Shown: positions 43,925 through 52,072 of the stretch, one piece after another | How positions within the stretch are numbered: the first letter of the stretch is position 1 | Layout of the letters: each line of letters begins with the position of its first letter | From: Planktophila sp965267775 | Lineage (GTDB): Bacteria > Actinomycetota > Actinomycetes > Nanopelagicales > Nanopelagicaceae | NCBI GenBank assembly: GCA_965267775.1 | Contig: OZ254140.1 | Location: forward strand, 434,001 to 498,000 | Direction of reading: 5' to 3' | Length of the DNA: 64,000 nucleotides | The notes under the pieces: generated by a model | Seen by the model: only the letters and a program-made list of their open reading frames with translations | What the model was told of the DNA's origin: nothing | Databases searched by the model: none | Made by a program: the position numbers and the translations under genes

Positions 43925-44057
43925 CGGACCTTTCAGAAATAGAAAGGTCCGCTACTTCCGGCGGTGTCTTTCATCGCCGGCAGGTATTCCTTTAGGGCCA
44001 CCGGACGCGGACTATGCGCGGAGGGCACTAAGCAAGCTAAAGGGCTTATCGCTTAGT
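43925..44057 (-). ncRNA. Pseudoknotted RNA element, copy C, with an extra hairpin
   Basis: Minus-strand order: P3 (7-pair outer stem 44051-44057/44027-44033, 3-base bulge, inner AAGC/GCTT, loop CCTTTA); P2 (GCC/GGC and CCG/CGG around an internal loop, inner CGC/GCG); strand TAAAGG (43989-43994) fully complementary to the P3 loop; P1 (9 pairs, 43958-43966/43972-43980, loop AAAGA as in copy A); then a perfect 10-pair hairpin (43925-43934/43942-43951). It lies downstream of the HD-domain gene. No convincing gene follows within 300 bases on the minus strand, only a possible 37-codon frame (43798-43911). Confidence 0.66.
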
Positions 44058-44097
44058 TCTTAACCTAGGAAAAAGATATCACTTTCTTCTGACATTT

Positions 44098-44691
44098 TCA
44101 CCGTTCAATTTTCATAATTTCAATCGCCGTGAGAAGTGGATTAAGTAAAGCTTTAGTTACGCCTCTCTTCTCGAGCTCGCTATAGAAGGTTGAGTAATAC
44201 CAGATGATGTCATCGCGGCTGGCGTTAAATCGATCCCACACTTCATCGCCAATTGTTTGAAGATCTGTTGCGATTGCCCGTCCATTATGTGTTTTATCTG
44301 CAGCGGTAACAATCAAGGTATCCATATGGGCAGTGGCGACATGATCAATATGCGCCTGCTTGCGTTCACGCCATGGTGCTTTCTCTTCTCGTTCGGCCAC
44401 AAGTGAATCGCTACACCCGCGCACCATCGCTTCAACACGTGGGCCGAACATTTCAAGGATTTCAACAAGGCGGACTTCGCCACCACAATCTTCAGGAACA
44501 TCATGCAATAAAGCTGCAATCGCCTGTTCTTCATCGCCACCGGCTTCTAGAACTAGAGATGCAACACCCATCGGATGGAGGATGTAAGGCAGGGTTGTCG
44601 ATTTGCGCGCTTGGTCTCGATGCCATTGATTGGCATATTCGAAGGCCCGGTAGTACTGGATACTCAAATATACGGAAGGTTGTAAATCCAT
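44098..44691 (-). CDS. HD-domain phosphohydrolase (RelA/SpoT- or MESH1-like)
   Basis: A 197-residue single HD domain: His39 in ILHPMGVA, His63-Asp64 in ALLHDVPEDCG, then an ADKTHN segment that matches the conserved Asp of the (p)ppGpp hydrolase class. No synthetase or TGS domain follows, so it resembles small alarmone or NADPH hydrolases. AGAGG lies 5 bases before the ATG. Stand-alone HD hydrolases of this type are often found in accessory regions and may reset alarmone levels. Confidence 0.82.
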   Translation of the reverse strand: MDLQPSVYLSIQYYRAFEYANQWHRDQARKSTTLPYILHPMGVASLVLEAGGDEEQAIAALLHDVPEDCGGEVRLVEILEMFGPRVEAMVRGCSDSLVAEREEKAPWRERKQAHIDHVATAHMDTLIVTAADKTHNGRAIATDLQTIGDEVWDRFNASRDDIIWYYSTFYSELEKRGVTKALLNPLLTAIEIMKIER

Positions 44692-44900
44692 GTATTCCTC
44701 TTTCTCTCACCGATGAGATTACTTCCAACCACCGACAAATCCCATGGATTCGGGGTCGATATCGATCTGCTTTTATACAAAGGTTGAGTTGATATTGACT
44801 GGACAAGACCATTCGGCGAGTAACAATCCTTCATGCGATGTAAATATCCTAAGTTCCATAGATAAGCCACCGCGCTTAAGAAACGAAGGAGTGATTGCAA

Positions 44901-45266
44901 ATGAAGACAAAATTTAAGAAGTTAACTTGGTTGCCAATCATCGCCCTAGCTTCCCTCGGTTTACAGGCGTGCTCTGGTGGATCAGCAAATGCCCATTGCG
45001 ACACTCTCTCAGCTCTTGCAGATCAATTTAATGGACATATGAATAATGGAAATTACGAGATGGCATTCTCAACAGTGCGAAGCATCTACTTTGAAATCAA
45101 AGATGAGCCTGAAGTTGATGCTGATGAAAGCCTTGCGGGAAGAATTGAAAATACAAAAGGTATGGCTAATCTGATTGTTAATGGCGGCGCAGATGCATTT
45201 GGCGTCAGCAACGTCTTATCGACAATTCAATCCAACATGACTCAAATTAAGGCAATGTGCCAGTAA
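44901..45266 (+). CDS. Putative lipoprotein (121 aa)
   Basis: A 121-residue protein with a lipoprotein signal peptide (LTWLPIIALASLGLQAC; lipobox LQAC, Cys at about residue 24), then a helical domain with only a few further cysteines (AHCDTLSALADQFNGHMNN; IKAMCQ). Not recognised. AAGGAG is 10 bases before the ATG at 44901. The 209-base gap upstream shows no other gene. Confidence 0.75.
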   Translation: MKTKFKKLTWLPIIALASLGLQACSGGSANAHCDTLSALADQFNGHMNNGNYEMAFSTVRSIYFEIKDEPEVDADESLAGRIENTKGMANLIVNGGADAFGVSNVLSTIQSNMTQIKAMCQ

Positions 45267-45344
45267 CACCATCAGAAATCGTTGGTTTTAACTCAGCATT
45301 TTGATTCATGCGGTTAGTGAGTGTTTGCAATTAAGGGAGGGATT

Positions 45345-45548
45345 ATGGCTAAAGACAATCTTTGGGATGACGGCTACGAACCTGATGCAAAGCAATTTGA
45401 CTACAGCCAACCACCTATCTGTGGAGGCGTTCGATTTGAATCCGATGAAACTAAGAAGTCCATCGATTGGGGCATGGCAGTTTCATCGTTCTTTACGATT
45501 GGAATGATCTCTATTGTTGGCCACCTGATTAATATGTGGCTCAACTAA
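45345..45548 (+). CDS. Small tail-anchored membrane protein (67 aa)
   Basis: Acidic, Asp- and Tyr-rich N-terminal half (KDNLWDDGYEPDAKQFDYSQPP) followed by one C-terminal helix (MAVSSFFTIGMISIVGHLINMW). AGGGAGGG lies 3 bases before the ATG at 45345. It precedes the sigma-like gene by 15 bases and may be co-transcribed with it. Function unknown. Confidence 0.7.
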   Translation: MAKDNLWDDGYEPDAKQFDYSQPPICGGVRFESDETKKSIDWGMAVSSFFTIGMISIVGHLINMWLN

Positions 45549-45563
45549 AGTATTGAGAGCGAA

Positions 45564-46088
45564 ATGACTCGTTGGCAAGATGACGTAACTCAAGATGAGT
45601 GGCAGTTATGGCAATCAATTGCACGCCAGTCATCTCATGGGCGTAGCAGAAGTAGCGTTAACAGCTCTCAGGATCTTGAGTCTGCCGTAATGGAGAAGCT
45701 CCTCAAGGCGCAAGAGCGCCCAGAAAATGTAGAAGCGTGGATTCGTACAGTTACGGGAACGACCTTTATCGATCTCTGGCGTACCCGGAGCAAGATTAAG
45801 AAGGTTGACCTAGATGACTTTGATCAAGATGAGGATGCCCACTTCGCCCGTGCCGTAACCGAGACGCTGATGGGTCCAAAGACCGCCTACATCTTCCAAG
45901 AGTCACTCCAGGAGATTCTCGGCTTCCTGCCTGAGAAGCAACAGAAGATGGTTCTTATGTCTGCAGCAGGTTTCTCCAACCTTGAGATTGCCGACGAGCT
46001 CGGCTATGCCAGTTCCAATGCTGTCGCTAACCAACTCAGACGTACTCGTGAAGAGATCTCTGAGCGCCTGGAGAGCCAGCAGCGTTAG
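45564..46088 (+). CDS. Sigma-70-like (ECF-type) protein
   Basis: A 174-residue protein with a sigma2-like helical half (DLESAVMEKLLKAQERPENVEAWIRTVTGTTFIDLWRTRSK) and a sigma4-like helix-turn-helix (EILGFLPEKQQKMVLMSAAGFSNLEIADELGYASSNAVANQLRRTREEI). It lacks an obvious anti-sigma partner, although the small membrane protein just upstream is a candidate. It may control the operon at 46324, which has an operator-like palindrome. Confidence 0.78.
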   Translation: MTRWQDDVTQDEWQLWQSIARQSSHGRSRSSVNSSQDLESAVMEKLLKAQERPENVEAWIRTVTGTTFIDLWRTRSKIKKVDLDDFDQDEDAHFARAVTETLMGPKTAYIFQESLQEILGFLPEKQQKMVLMSAAGFSNLEIADELGYASSNAVANQLRRTREEISERLESQQR

Positions 46089-46211
46089 TTAATCCATTTG
46101 TCAGTGGTCCCCGCTACTTTGGGTATATGTCACTGATAGAGAGAATCTGCCCCCGAGAGATCGGTCCTGCCCTCTAGCAGTTACCCCTGCCCGCAACTCC
46201 ATCGGCCATGC

Positions 46212-46226
46212 GTTCGGATTCCGAAC
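46212..46226. promoter_or_regulatory. Operator-like palindrome upstream of VWA operon
   Basis: GTTCGGA-T-TCCGAAC is a perfect 15-base palindrome 98 bases before the VWA ATG. The rest of the 235-base gap contains AT-rich sequence with a weak promoter candidate (TTTCCG, 17 bases, CATATT) ending near 46283. Confidence 0.5.
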
Positions 46227-46323
46227 AAAAAATACTTTCGCAATCTTGATTAATTTCCGCCTCCACTTTCGTCTTACATATTAGAGGCCCAAAAACCTAA
46301 AACTTCCATCGAAAGGAACCACC

Positions 46324-47655
46324 ATGAATGTAAAAGCAATCCTCGATATCGACCTTGTAGCTCTGGAATCAACAGAGAAGGTCACCATGATGCTCGATAT
46401 GACCGCACCTATTACCGATGCGGCAAAGTCACGCCCCGGCCAAGCAGTTGAGGTCGTCCTCGATCGCAGCGGCTCAATGAATGGCCCCGTCTTTGAGTCA
46501 GCCAAGGAATCAATCCTTAAGCTCATTGATCGCCTCGCTCCGCAGGATTCATTCGGACTTGTGGCATTTGATGACCAAGCGCTCATCATCGCGCCGATGC
46601 GCACCATGGCAGATCATGACCTTTCTGCCCTTCGCCAAGCCGTGCGCACAATGCAGACAGGTGGACAGACAGATATCTCAGGTGGCTACACCATGGGACT
46701 TCGCGAACTCACCCGCGTTGCAACCGATGCTGGCGCCACACTGCTTCTGATCTCTGATGGCCATGCAAACTCTGGAGAGCAGAACCCATCCGTTCTGGCG
46801 CAGATTGCAACAACACATGCAGCGAACAAGGTGACAACATCGACTATCGGGCTTGGCACCGGCTATGACGAGAAGATCCTTGAGGCGCTCGCCCAAGGAG
46901 GCAACGGCGCACACCGCTTCGCCTACACAATCGATGAAGCAATTGGTGCCATCGCAGCTGAAGTTGATGACCTGCTAGAGAAATCAGTAGTCAACGCAGT
47001 GATGCGCTTTACGCCATCTGCAGCGCTCACTACTAACCCACGGATCGAAATCTTGCAGCGCTTGCCGCACCACAAGGATGGCGACACATACGTCGTTCAG
47101 CTCGGCGATCTCTACGCGGGGGAGAACCGCCGCTTTGTTATCGACATCGAAGTGCCAGGGATGCCAGCGCTGGGCCTTGCAACAATTGCCGACATCACCC
47201 TTGAATATCTCGACGTTGCATCGATGCAGGAGATCACTGTCTCTATGCCGGTGCAGGTCAATGTTGTTCCTGATGATGTTGCAAAGGGACGCCTTGCAGA
47301 TCCTGTCGTACGCGCCGAGCGCTTAATTCTCACTGCGCAGACAGAGAAGGCAACTGCAATCGAAGAGCTCCGCAGTGGAGATAACAAGAAGGCATCTTCT
47401 CGCCTGAAGACCACTGCAGAACATCTTCGCCGTGAAGCAAGTGCCATTCGTGTCACCGACCCTCGCACCGCAGAGTCCCTACAGATCATCACTTCAGAGG
47501 CCGATGAGATGGATGCGCTCGCTAAGTCAGCTGAGTATGACGAAATCGCATATTCATCGAAGCGACTCAATGAGAACTTCTCTGCCAAGTCGCGCGCTCG
47601 CATGCAGCGCAATATCAATGAGAACCCAAAGACCCAAGACGACTATTTGAACTAA
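46324..47655 (+). CDS. von Willebrand factor A domain protein
   Basis: A 443-residue cytoplasmic protein. The VWA domain at about residues 40-215 has the MIDAS set: DRSGS (Asp47, Ser49, Ser51), a Thr in GQTDISGG, and Asp in ISDGHAN. A beta-rich central domain and a C-terminal helical region (residues 330-443, many Ala/Glu/Arg) follow. No signal peptide. AAAGGAA precedes the ATG. First gene of a three-gene operon with 10-base gaps. The role of the VWA protein may be metal-dependent assembly of the operon's products. Confidence 0.85.
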   Translation: MNVKAILDIDLVALESTEKVTMMLDMTAPITDAAKSRPGQAVEVVLDRSGSMNGPVFESAKESILKLIDRLAPQDSFGLVAFDDQALIIAPMRTMADHDLSALRQAVRTMQTGGQTDISGGYTMGLRELTRVATDAGATLLLISDGHANSGEQNPSVLAQIATTHAANKVTTSTIGLGTGYDEKILEALAQGGNGAHRFAYTIDEAIGAIAAEVDDLLEKSVVNAVMRFTPSAALTTNPRIEILQRLPHHKDGDTYVVQLGDLYAGENRRFVIDIEVPGMPALGLATIADITLEYLDVASMQEITVSMPVQVNVVPDDVAKGRLADPVVRAERLILTAQTEKATAIEELRSGDNKKASSRLKTTAEHLRREASAIRVTDPRTAESLQIITSEADEMDALAKSAEYDEIAYSSKRLNENFSAKSRARMQRNINENPKTQDDYLN

Positions 47656-47665
47656 GGAGAAATCA

Positions 47666-48169
47666 ATGACTACTCAGCCAACTCATTACCCAGATGCTCT
47701 CTTCTCAGAGATCCTTCCCAACCTATTCCAAGGAGGCACCGATGACAGCGATGTCATTCACTTCGCTCACAGCTCATACCAGCGCCGTAGCGATATGCCA
47801 TTCGACTCCATCATCACTATGTATGCATGGGCAAAGCCTGCAGATTGGAATGTGCAGGAACTCCGTTATGGAATCCCTGACAATCTCATATCGGATATCG
47901 ACCTTAACCGCTTGCGCAAAGCTGTCGATTTCGCTCACCAGCAATGGAAATCTGGCGATCGCGTTCTCATCCGCTGCCAAGCAGGACTTAATCGATCAGG
48001 ACTCGTCACGGCGCTCGTCTTGATTAAAGAGGGCTACCGCCCAGATGAGGCAATCGATCTCATCCGCACACAACGCGGTGAAGATGCGCTCTGCAACTAC
48101 CACTTCGAACAGTGGCTACTTACAAGCGCAGCATCATTTATCAGCCCACCAGAATCACTCTCAGCCTAA
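47666..48169 (+). CDS. Dual-specificity phosphatase-like protein
   Basis: A 167-residue protein of the Cys-based phosphatase fold. The signature is RCQAGLNRSG: Cys104 and Arg110 form CX5R, and the general acid is probably in the DNLISDID loop. AAGGAG is 6 bases before the ATG. Located between the VWA and deacetylase-like genes with 10-base gaps, so co-expressed. Substrate unknown; protein, nucleotide or RNA 5'-phosphatase activity are all possible. Confidence 0.8.
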   Translation: MTTQPTHYPDALFSEILPNLFQGGTDDSDVIHFAHSSYQRRSDMPFDSIITMYAWAKPADWNVQELRYGIPDNLISDIDLNRLRKAVDFAHQQWKSGDRVLIRCQAGLNRSGLVTALVLIKEGYRPDEAIDLIRTQRGEDALCNYHFEQWLLTSAASFISPPESLSA

Positions 48170-48179
48170 GGAGGAGTAC

Positions 48180-49067
48180 ATGAGTAAGAAAGTCACCATC
48201 GTTCACTCACCTGACTATGCCAACTGGTTCTTCTCAGAGGATCATCCAACTCAGGGTCGCAGATTCATCAACGGCTTTAACCAGATGAAGAAGTCATTCC
48301 GAGTTCTAGAACCTCGTCTTGCAACTATTTCTGAGCTCACCAGAGTTCACTCTGTGGGGTATGTGAAGGAAGTTATCAACGACCACACCTGCTTTGAGTG
48401 GGGTGGAGCGCGTGAAGATCTCTCGCGCTTTGCTCAGCTCTTTGCCGGAGGCACCTTGGTAGCACTAGAAGCACTTCTAAAGAAAGATGCAGATGTTGCC
48501 ATCCACCTACCAGGTGCAAAGCACCATGCCCAGTACGACCACTCATCTGGCTTCTGCGTCTTCAATGATTTTGCACTCGCTGCAGATATTGCAACAAAGG
48601 ATCATGGACTCAAAGTTGCCATCATTGATATCGATGCACATCACGGTGATGGAGTCGAGAATCTCACCCGCGACAACCCTGACGTTCTCACCTTCTCAAT
48701 CCATGAAAGTGGAATCTTTCCGGGCACGGGAAATGAAGATCAGCTTGAACTCAATGTATTCAACTTTCCTCTCACGACAGAGTTAGGCAAGGGGGATAAG
48801 GCGCTCCTTGCAGGAGTAAATAAGTTCATCCCCATCGCAAGAACTTTCCAACCGGATCTCCTCTTCATCACATCAGGGGCTGATGGCTTAAGTGAAGATC
48901 CACTCACCCAACTGCAATACACAGTTGAGGGCTATGCGGATGCAGCTGCTCTTATCAGGAAGTCATTTCCAAGAACTCCCATACTGATGGGTGGGGCTGG
49001 GGGATATCTGCCTGATGATGGGACACCTGCGGTGTGGGCGGCCGTTGCAGAGCAGTTGGCTGCGTAA
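48180..49067 (+). CDS. Histone deacetylase/acetoin-utilization family amidohydrolase
   Basis: A 295-residue arginase/deacetylase-fold enzyme. The catalytic pair is His115-His116 in PGAKHHAQ, the metal site is in IIDIDAHHGDGVE (Asp152, His154) and TSGADG, and GGAGGYLPDD closes the pocket. Such enzymes deacetylate lysine, polyamines or other amides with zinc. AAGGAGGAG precedes the ATG at 48180; a longer open frame upstream lies inside the phosphatase gene. Third gene of the VWA operon. Confidence 0.88.
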   Translation: MSKKVTIVHSPDYANWFFSEDHPTQGRRFINGFNQMKKSFRVLEPRLATISELTRVHSVGYVKEVINDHTCFEWGGAREDLSRFAQLFAGGTLVALEALLKKDADVAIHLPGAKHHAQYDHSSGFCVFNDFALAADIATKDHGLKVAIIDIDAHHGDGVENLTRDNPDVLTFSIHESGIFPGTGNEDQLELNVFNFPLTTELGKGDKALLAGVNKFIPIARTFQPDLLFITSGADGLSEDPLTQLQYTVEGYADAAALIRKSFPRTPILMGGAGGYLPDDGTPAVWAAVAEQLAA

Positions 49068-49080
49068 GTGACCGGTCACT
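49067..49080. promoter_or_regulatory. Perfect 14-base palindrome
   Basis: AGTGACC-GGTCACT begins at the last base of the deacetylase stop codon and precedes the secreted-protein gene by 50 bases. It shares the TGACCGGTCA core with sites at 28493-28523 and 29474-29485. Confidence 0.45.
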
Positions 49081-49130
49081 CATTGATGCAGGTCCATACA
49101 GAGTCTGCTCAAACTCCGCATAATTACGGA

Positions 49131-49580
49131 ATGAAAAAGCAGACTCTTGGATCTATCGCCCTCGCCATTGCATTGGTCTTCTCAACCACAGCTCAAGTTG
49201 CTCCAGCCCATGCAGCTGATGCAAAGATCAATAGCTTGGTCAAAAGGCTTAACTCCAAAGGAAAGCTTTGGCAGATCAACGCTGTGGCAAGTTCAAGCGC
49301 TGGAGCACAATCGAGACAAAGATTAGGTCTGTACCAACAGCCGAATGCGGTTATCGAATGTAATCTAAGAATGAGCGGGACTTGGCTCTTTGTATATAAG
49401 AGCATTGACCAAGGCTATAAAGCTGCAAGTTCAAATTACTTCTACCGAACCAATACATATGACGCTCAGCTCATGATTGATCCAAAGACTGATTATGTTG
49501 TCATTGTTCACACCAGCATGGGTGGCAATCAGCGTTGTATTGATTCAGCCCTAAACGTCATCTCTTACATTACGGATTAA
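49131..49580 (+). CDS. Small secreted protein (149 aa)
   Basis: A signal peptide (KKQTLGSIALAIALVFSTTAQVAPAHA) precedes a domain of about 120 residues with one cysteine pair (ECNLRM; RCIDSALNV). Not recognised. I chose the ATG at 49131 because it starts directly at the signal peptide; a GTG at 49068 would add an unlikely N-terminus. It ends one base before the next gene. Confidence 0.72.
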   Translation: MKKQTLGSIALAIALVFSTTAQVAPAHAADAKINSLVKRLNSKGKLWQINAVASSSAGAQSRQRLGLYQQPNAVIECNLRMSGTWLFVYKSIDQGYKAASSNYFYRTNTYDAQLMIDPKTDYVVIVHTSMGGNQRCIDSALNVISYITD

Positions 49581-49581
49581 T

Positions 49582-50337
49582 ATGAATCGCAATGATGCTA
49601 TTGAGAAGCTCATGCAGCTTCAACCACCAAAGGGGATAGGAATCATTCCTGGCACGACACCTGTGATCTCCTTTGGAGATTTCACTACTGCACGTGTTGC
49701 AACCCTTGGCATCAATCCGAGCTCTCGTGAGTTTCTATCCGGTGGCATGCTCATTCCTTCACCAAGAAAGCGTCTTGTTGATTTCGAAGCTCTAGGAAAG
49801 GGCGCCGGATTCCCATTAACTCGAGATCAAGCGTCGCATGTGTGGGAGGGCTGCACGCTCTACTTCAACACCAACAACACATATTGGTCGTGGTTTAGAC
49901 CTTTAGAGAATCTATTACAGGCGACAGCAGGACTCTCCTATAAGGATGGTTCTGCCTGCCATCTTGATTTAAGTCCATGGGCAACTGATCCAGTCTGGGG
50001 AAAGTTGAGTAAGGAGCAGAAGCAAGAGTTAGTCAATGATGGACTCGACCTGCTCAATTGGCAGACTCAACAGAATCAGCTGGATGCAATCATCTTTAAT
50101 GGCCGACAGGTGTTTGAAGTAATAAAAGAGTTCACCAAGATTGAAATCAAAGAGATTGATCCACTTCACTACACAGCGGGAGGCAAGGAGTTAACTTCAG
50201 AGCTCGTGACGGGAGTTGGACCGCTCGGGCAGAAAGTACTTGGCTGGACGCTTAACTTACAGAATGTTCGTGCCACAGAGATTGAGAAGCAGACTATTAA
50301 GACAGACCTCTGTCTTTGGTTGAGAAAGAAGTTGTAG
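49582..50337 (+). CDS. Uracil-DNA glycosylase-like fold protein
   Basis: A 251-residue protein with the pattern of the UDG superfamily: RVATLGINPSSREFLSGG near residue 38-55 (the water-activating motif region), LYFNTNNTYWSWFRPLENLL, CHLDLSPWATDPVWG and LDAIIFNGRQVFEVI. No four-Cys iron-sulfur set is present. The key residues of true uracil glycosylases cannot be assigned, so it may act on another lesion or be non-catalytic. Confidence 0.6.
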   Translation: MNRNDAIEKLMQLQPPKGIGIIPGTTPVISFGDFTTARVATLGINPSSREFLSGGMLIPSPRKRLVDFEALGKGAGFPLTRDQASHVWEGCTLYFNTNNTYWSWFRPLENLLQATAGLSYKDGSACHLDLSPWATDPVWGKLSKEQKQELVNDGLDLLNWQTQQNQLDAIIFNGRQVFEVIKEFTKIEIKEIDPLHYTAGGKELTSELVTGVGPLGQKVLGWTLNLQNVRATEIEKQTIKTDLCLWLRKKL

Positions 50338-50369
50338 GACGCTGCTTTTCGATGAGTAAAGGAAGCTAT

Positions 50370-51533
50370 TTACGATAGGTACATAGATTCAATGAAGCTT
50401 TGAATCTTCTTCAGATCTGACTTATCAGGCTTTTCTACCTCAACTTCAATAAAATCCCCATCTACAAGCATTCTTGAACTCAGAACTCGCTGCTCTGGAT
50501 TGAGACTTTGCTGGAGGATAAAGGACTTCATAAATGCCTCAACCAAGCTTGGTGGAAGCGTGGCTTTGCTTGTTCGAATCTCAACCTTCTTGCCGTTGAT
50601 GTTGAGGTTTTGCTCAATGCCCTTAGCGGCGCTCTTTACTGGCATCTTTGTGTTCTCAACCTGCTTTGATACGCTCGCAGAAATTCTGCTTGCACGAGAT
50701 TCATAATCAAGGGCAAGCTCATTAAAAATCTCTCTCTTGCTGAGACTGAAGATGCGTAGCAACTTATCGAATTCGTCGCCCACGGTAGCGGCAGCCCCAT
50801 CGCTTCTGCTCTTCTGGTAGTTCAGATTGGTATGTGCTGCAACGAAGTTTCCGAACCTACGAACATATGCACGTGCTAATGAAACCTCACCAAGCCGTGG
50901 TCGATCAGGATCAGGTGGGATATCTCGACCTGCGTTATATCTATTGACGCGACCTTGGATGGGTAGGAACGTTGTCAGGAAATCCTCTACCTGCATTAGC
51001 CATTCCTGAAATGTTCTGTCATCGCGGATGGTGGAGTTATCTATCTGGGCAATCGCAGCGTTCCAGCGGGGGAGTATCTCCGTTGAATATCCAAGTTCAA
51101 CCAGAACGGATTCTGATGCGCGTGGTCCATTCCAAATGTTATTTACGCTATTGATAGAAGAACCTAGATGTCTCATGTAATTAACGATTGACATGGGGTA
51201 GCGGGTGTAATTGAGAATCGCCTCGGTGAGACTTTCGGCCGCCTCCTTATTGAGACCCTCAATCTCGAGCATCTTGCTAATTCGTGTGGCACCAAAGGAG
51301 CCTGGGTAGGACCAGAGAGTCTTTGCAATCACCGGAGTGAGCTCACCCATATTGACCTCTCCATTGGAGCGGAGGATCTCCTTCGAGCCGGCATGGTAAG
51401 TCAGAATCGCATCAATGGCCTTAGGGAGAATTTCGTCAAGCATGACCTTATGAACGCGCTCAGATTCCTCGGAGAGCTGCGCTTGGGCAGCCTCAACCAG
51501 GTCTCTGGCGAGAAGTGGCAGCTTAATTGTCAT
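50370..51533 (-). CDS. Protein of unknown function (387 aa)
   Basis: Unrecognised, mainly helical soluble protein. N-terminal helices are rich in Ala and Glu (LLARDLVEAAQAQLSEESERVHK); a conserved-looking middle (NRYNAGRDIPPDPDRPRLGEVSLARAYVRRFGNFVAAHTN) follows; the end is charged. No signal peptide, membrane segment or nucleotide motif. AGGAG is 4 bases before the ATG. Convergent with the UDG-like gene and divergent from the operator region at 51627. Confidence 0.7.
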   Translation of the reverse strand: MTIKLPLLARDLVEAAQAQLSEESERVHKVMLDEILPKAIDAILTYHAGSKEILRSNGEVNMGELTPVIAKTLWSYPGSFGATRISKMLEIEGLNKEAAESLTEAILNYTRYPMSIVNYMRHLGSSINSVNNIWNGPRASESVLVELGYSTEILPRWNAAIAQIDNSTIRDDRTFQEWLMQVEDFLTTFLPIQGRVNRYNAGRDIPPDPDRPRLGEVSLARAYVRRFGNFVAAHTNLNYQKSRSDGAAATVGDEFDKLLRIFSLSKREIFNELALDYESRASRISASVSKQVENTKMPVKSAAKGIEQNLNINGKKVEIRTSKATLPPSLVEAFMKSFILQQSLNPEQRVLSSRMLVDGDFIEVEVEKPDKSDLKKIQSFIESMYLS

Positions 51534-51626
51534 AACTCTCCTATAGGCTCATTTCTGACTCCTGAGAAAGGTTAACACAGATAAAAGGCTTACTCGGGAA
51601 TATTTGAGCCTGTGGGGATGTTCAAC

Positions 51627-51667
51627 TTGACAGGCTAGAAAAGGTAAGTGAATAATCATCACTTACC
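51627..51667 (+). promoter_or_regulatory. Promoter with an operator overlapping the -10
   Basis: TTGACA at 51627-51632 and AATAAT at 51651-51656 are spaced by 18 bases. A perfect inverted repeat (GGTAAGTGA, 7-base spacer, TCACTTACC; 51643-51667) covers the -10, so a repressor could block it. A second small hairpin (CCAAAC/GTTTGG) lies at 51670-51686 just before the gene. Confidence 0.6.
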
Positions 51668-51709
51668 AACCAAACACCTGGTTTGGAGCCGAGCAGAGGA
51701 GCAAGCCAA

Positions 51710-52072
51710 GTGAAGGTTCAGGGATCACGTAAGAGCCATGAGTTAGCAAATGAGTTGATGGATGAAGAGATTGAGTTGGTGGAGAAGGCGGTCAGTATCC
51801 GTAAATCCCACCTTCGCTCAATTGACAAGCTAGAGCGCACTTCAGCAGCACCGAAGCAGCGTCGAATCTGCCCTACAAAGAAGCGCCCATTTCGCGATAA
51901 GAAGGAAGCAGATCGCGTTCTGCACTTCATCATGAATAACCGCCGCGAGTCCGTTGAGACTGGCGGAAACTATCGCTTCGCCCAGTATCGCTCATATGCC
52001 TGTGGCTGCGGCTTCTATCACCACAGCTCCAAGCCAGAGTTTGGATCATTGGAGTCATTCAATGTTGCCTAA
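51710..52072 (+). CDS. Small zinc-finger-like protein (120 aa)
   Basis: A basic protein with a helical N-terminus (SHELANELMDEEIELVEKAV) and a C-terminal metal motif: CPTKKRPFRDKKEAD, then YACGCGFYHH. This two-part Cys/His pattern is common in small phage and actinobacterial proteins whose metal site is made by a CP...C.C..HH set. Start GTG at 51710 with GAGGAG upstream; a TTG at 51683 is less likely. First gene after the repressed promoter; four small genes follow tightly. Confidence 0.65.
   Translation: MKVQGSRKSHELANELMDEEIELVEKAVSIRKSHLRSIDKLERTSAAPKQRRICPTKKRPFRDKKEADRVLHFIMNNRRESVETGGNYRFAQYRSYACGCGFYHHSSKPEFGSLESFNVA

Noticed and set aside
43786..43995. Plus-strand open frame of about 69 codons (MSVSSIEAILG...)
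   Set aside because: It runs through the extra hairpin and P1 of RNA copy C, has no ribosome-binding site and ends inside the element; probably chance.
42697..44057. Elements A-C as integron attC sites between small cassettes
   Set aside because: Each has several separate hairpins plus a pseudoknot, not one imperfect palindrome with RYYYAAC/GTTRRRY ends, and no integron integrase is present.
42697..44057. Elements A-C as a CRISPR array or type III antitoxin repeats
   Set aside because: The copies are hundreds of bases apart, differ in sequence and have no unique equal-length spacers; no Cas or ToxN-like gene is nearby.
44664..44900. Minus-strand 78-codon frame upstream of the HD-domain gene
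   Set aside because: Overlaps the HD gene's start region and its ribosome-binding site; no recognisable features.
49068..49130. Upstream GTG start for the secreted 149-residue protein
   Set aside because: It would place 21 non-signal residues, including the palindrome, before a textbook signal peptide.
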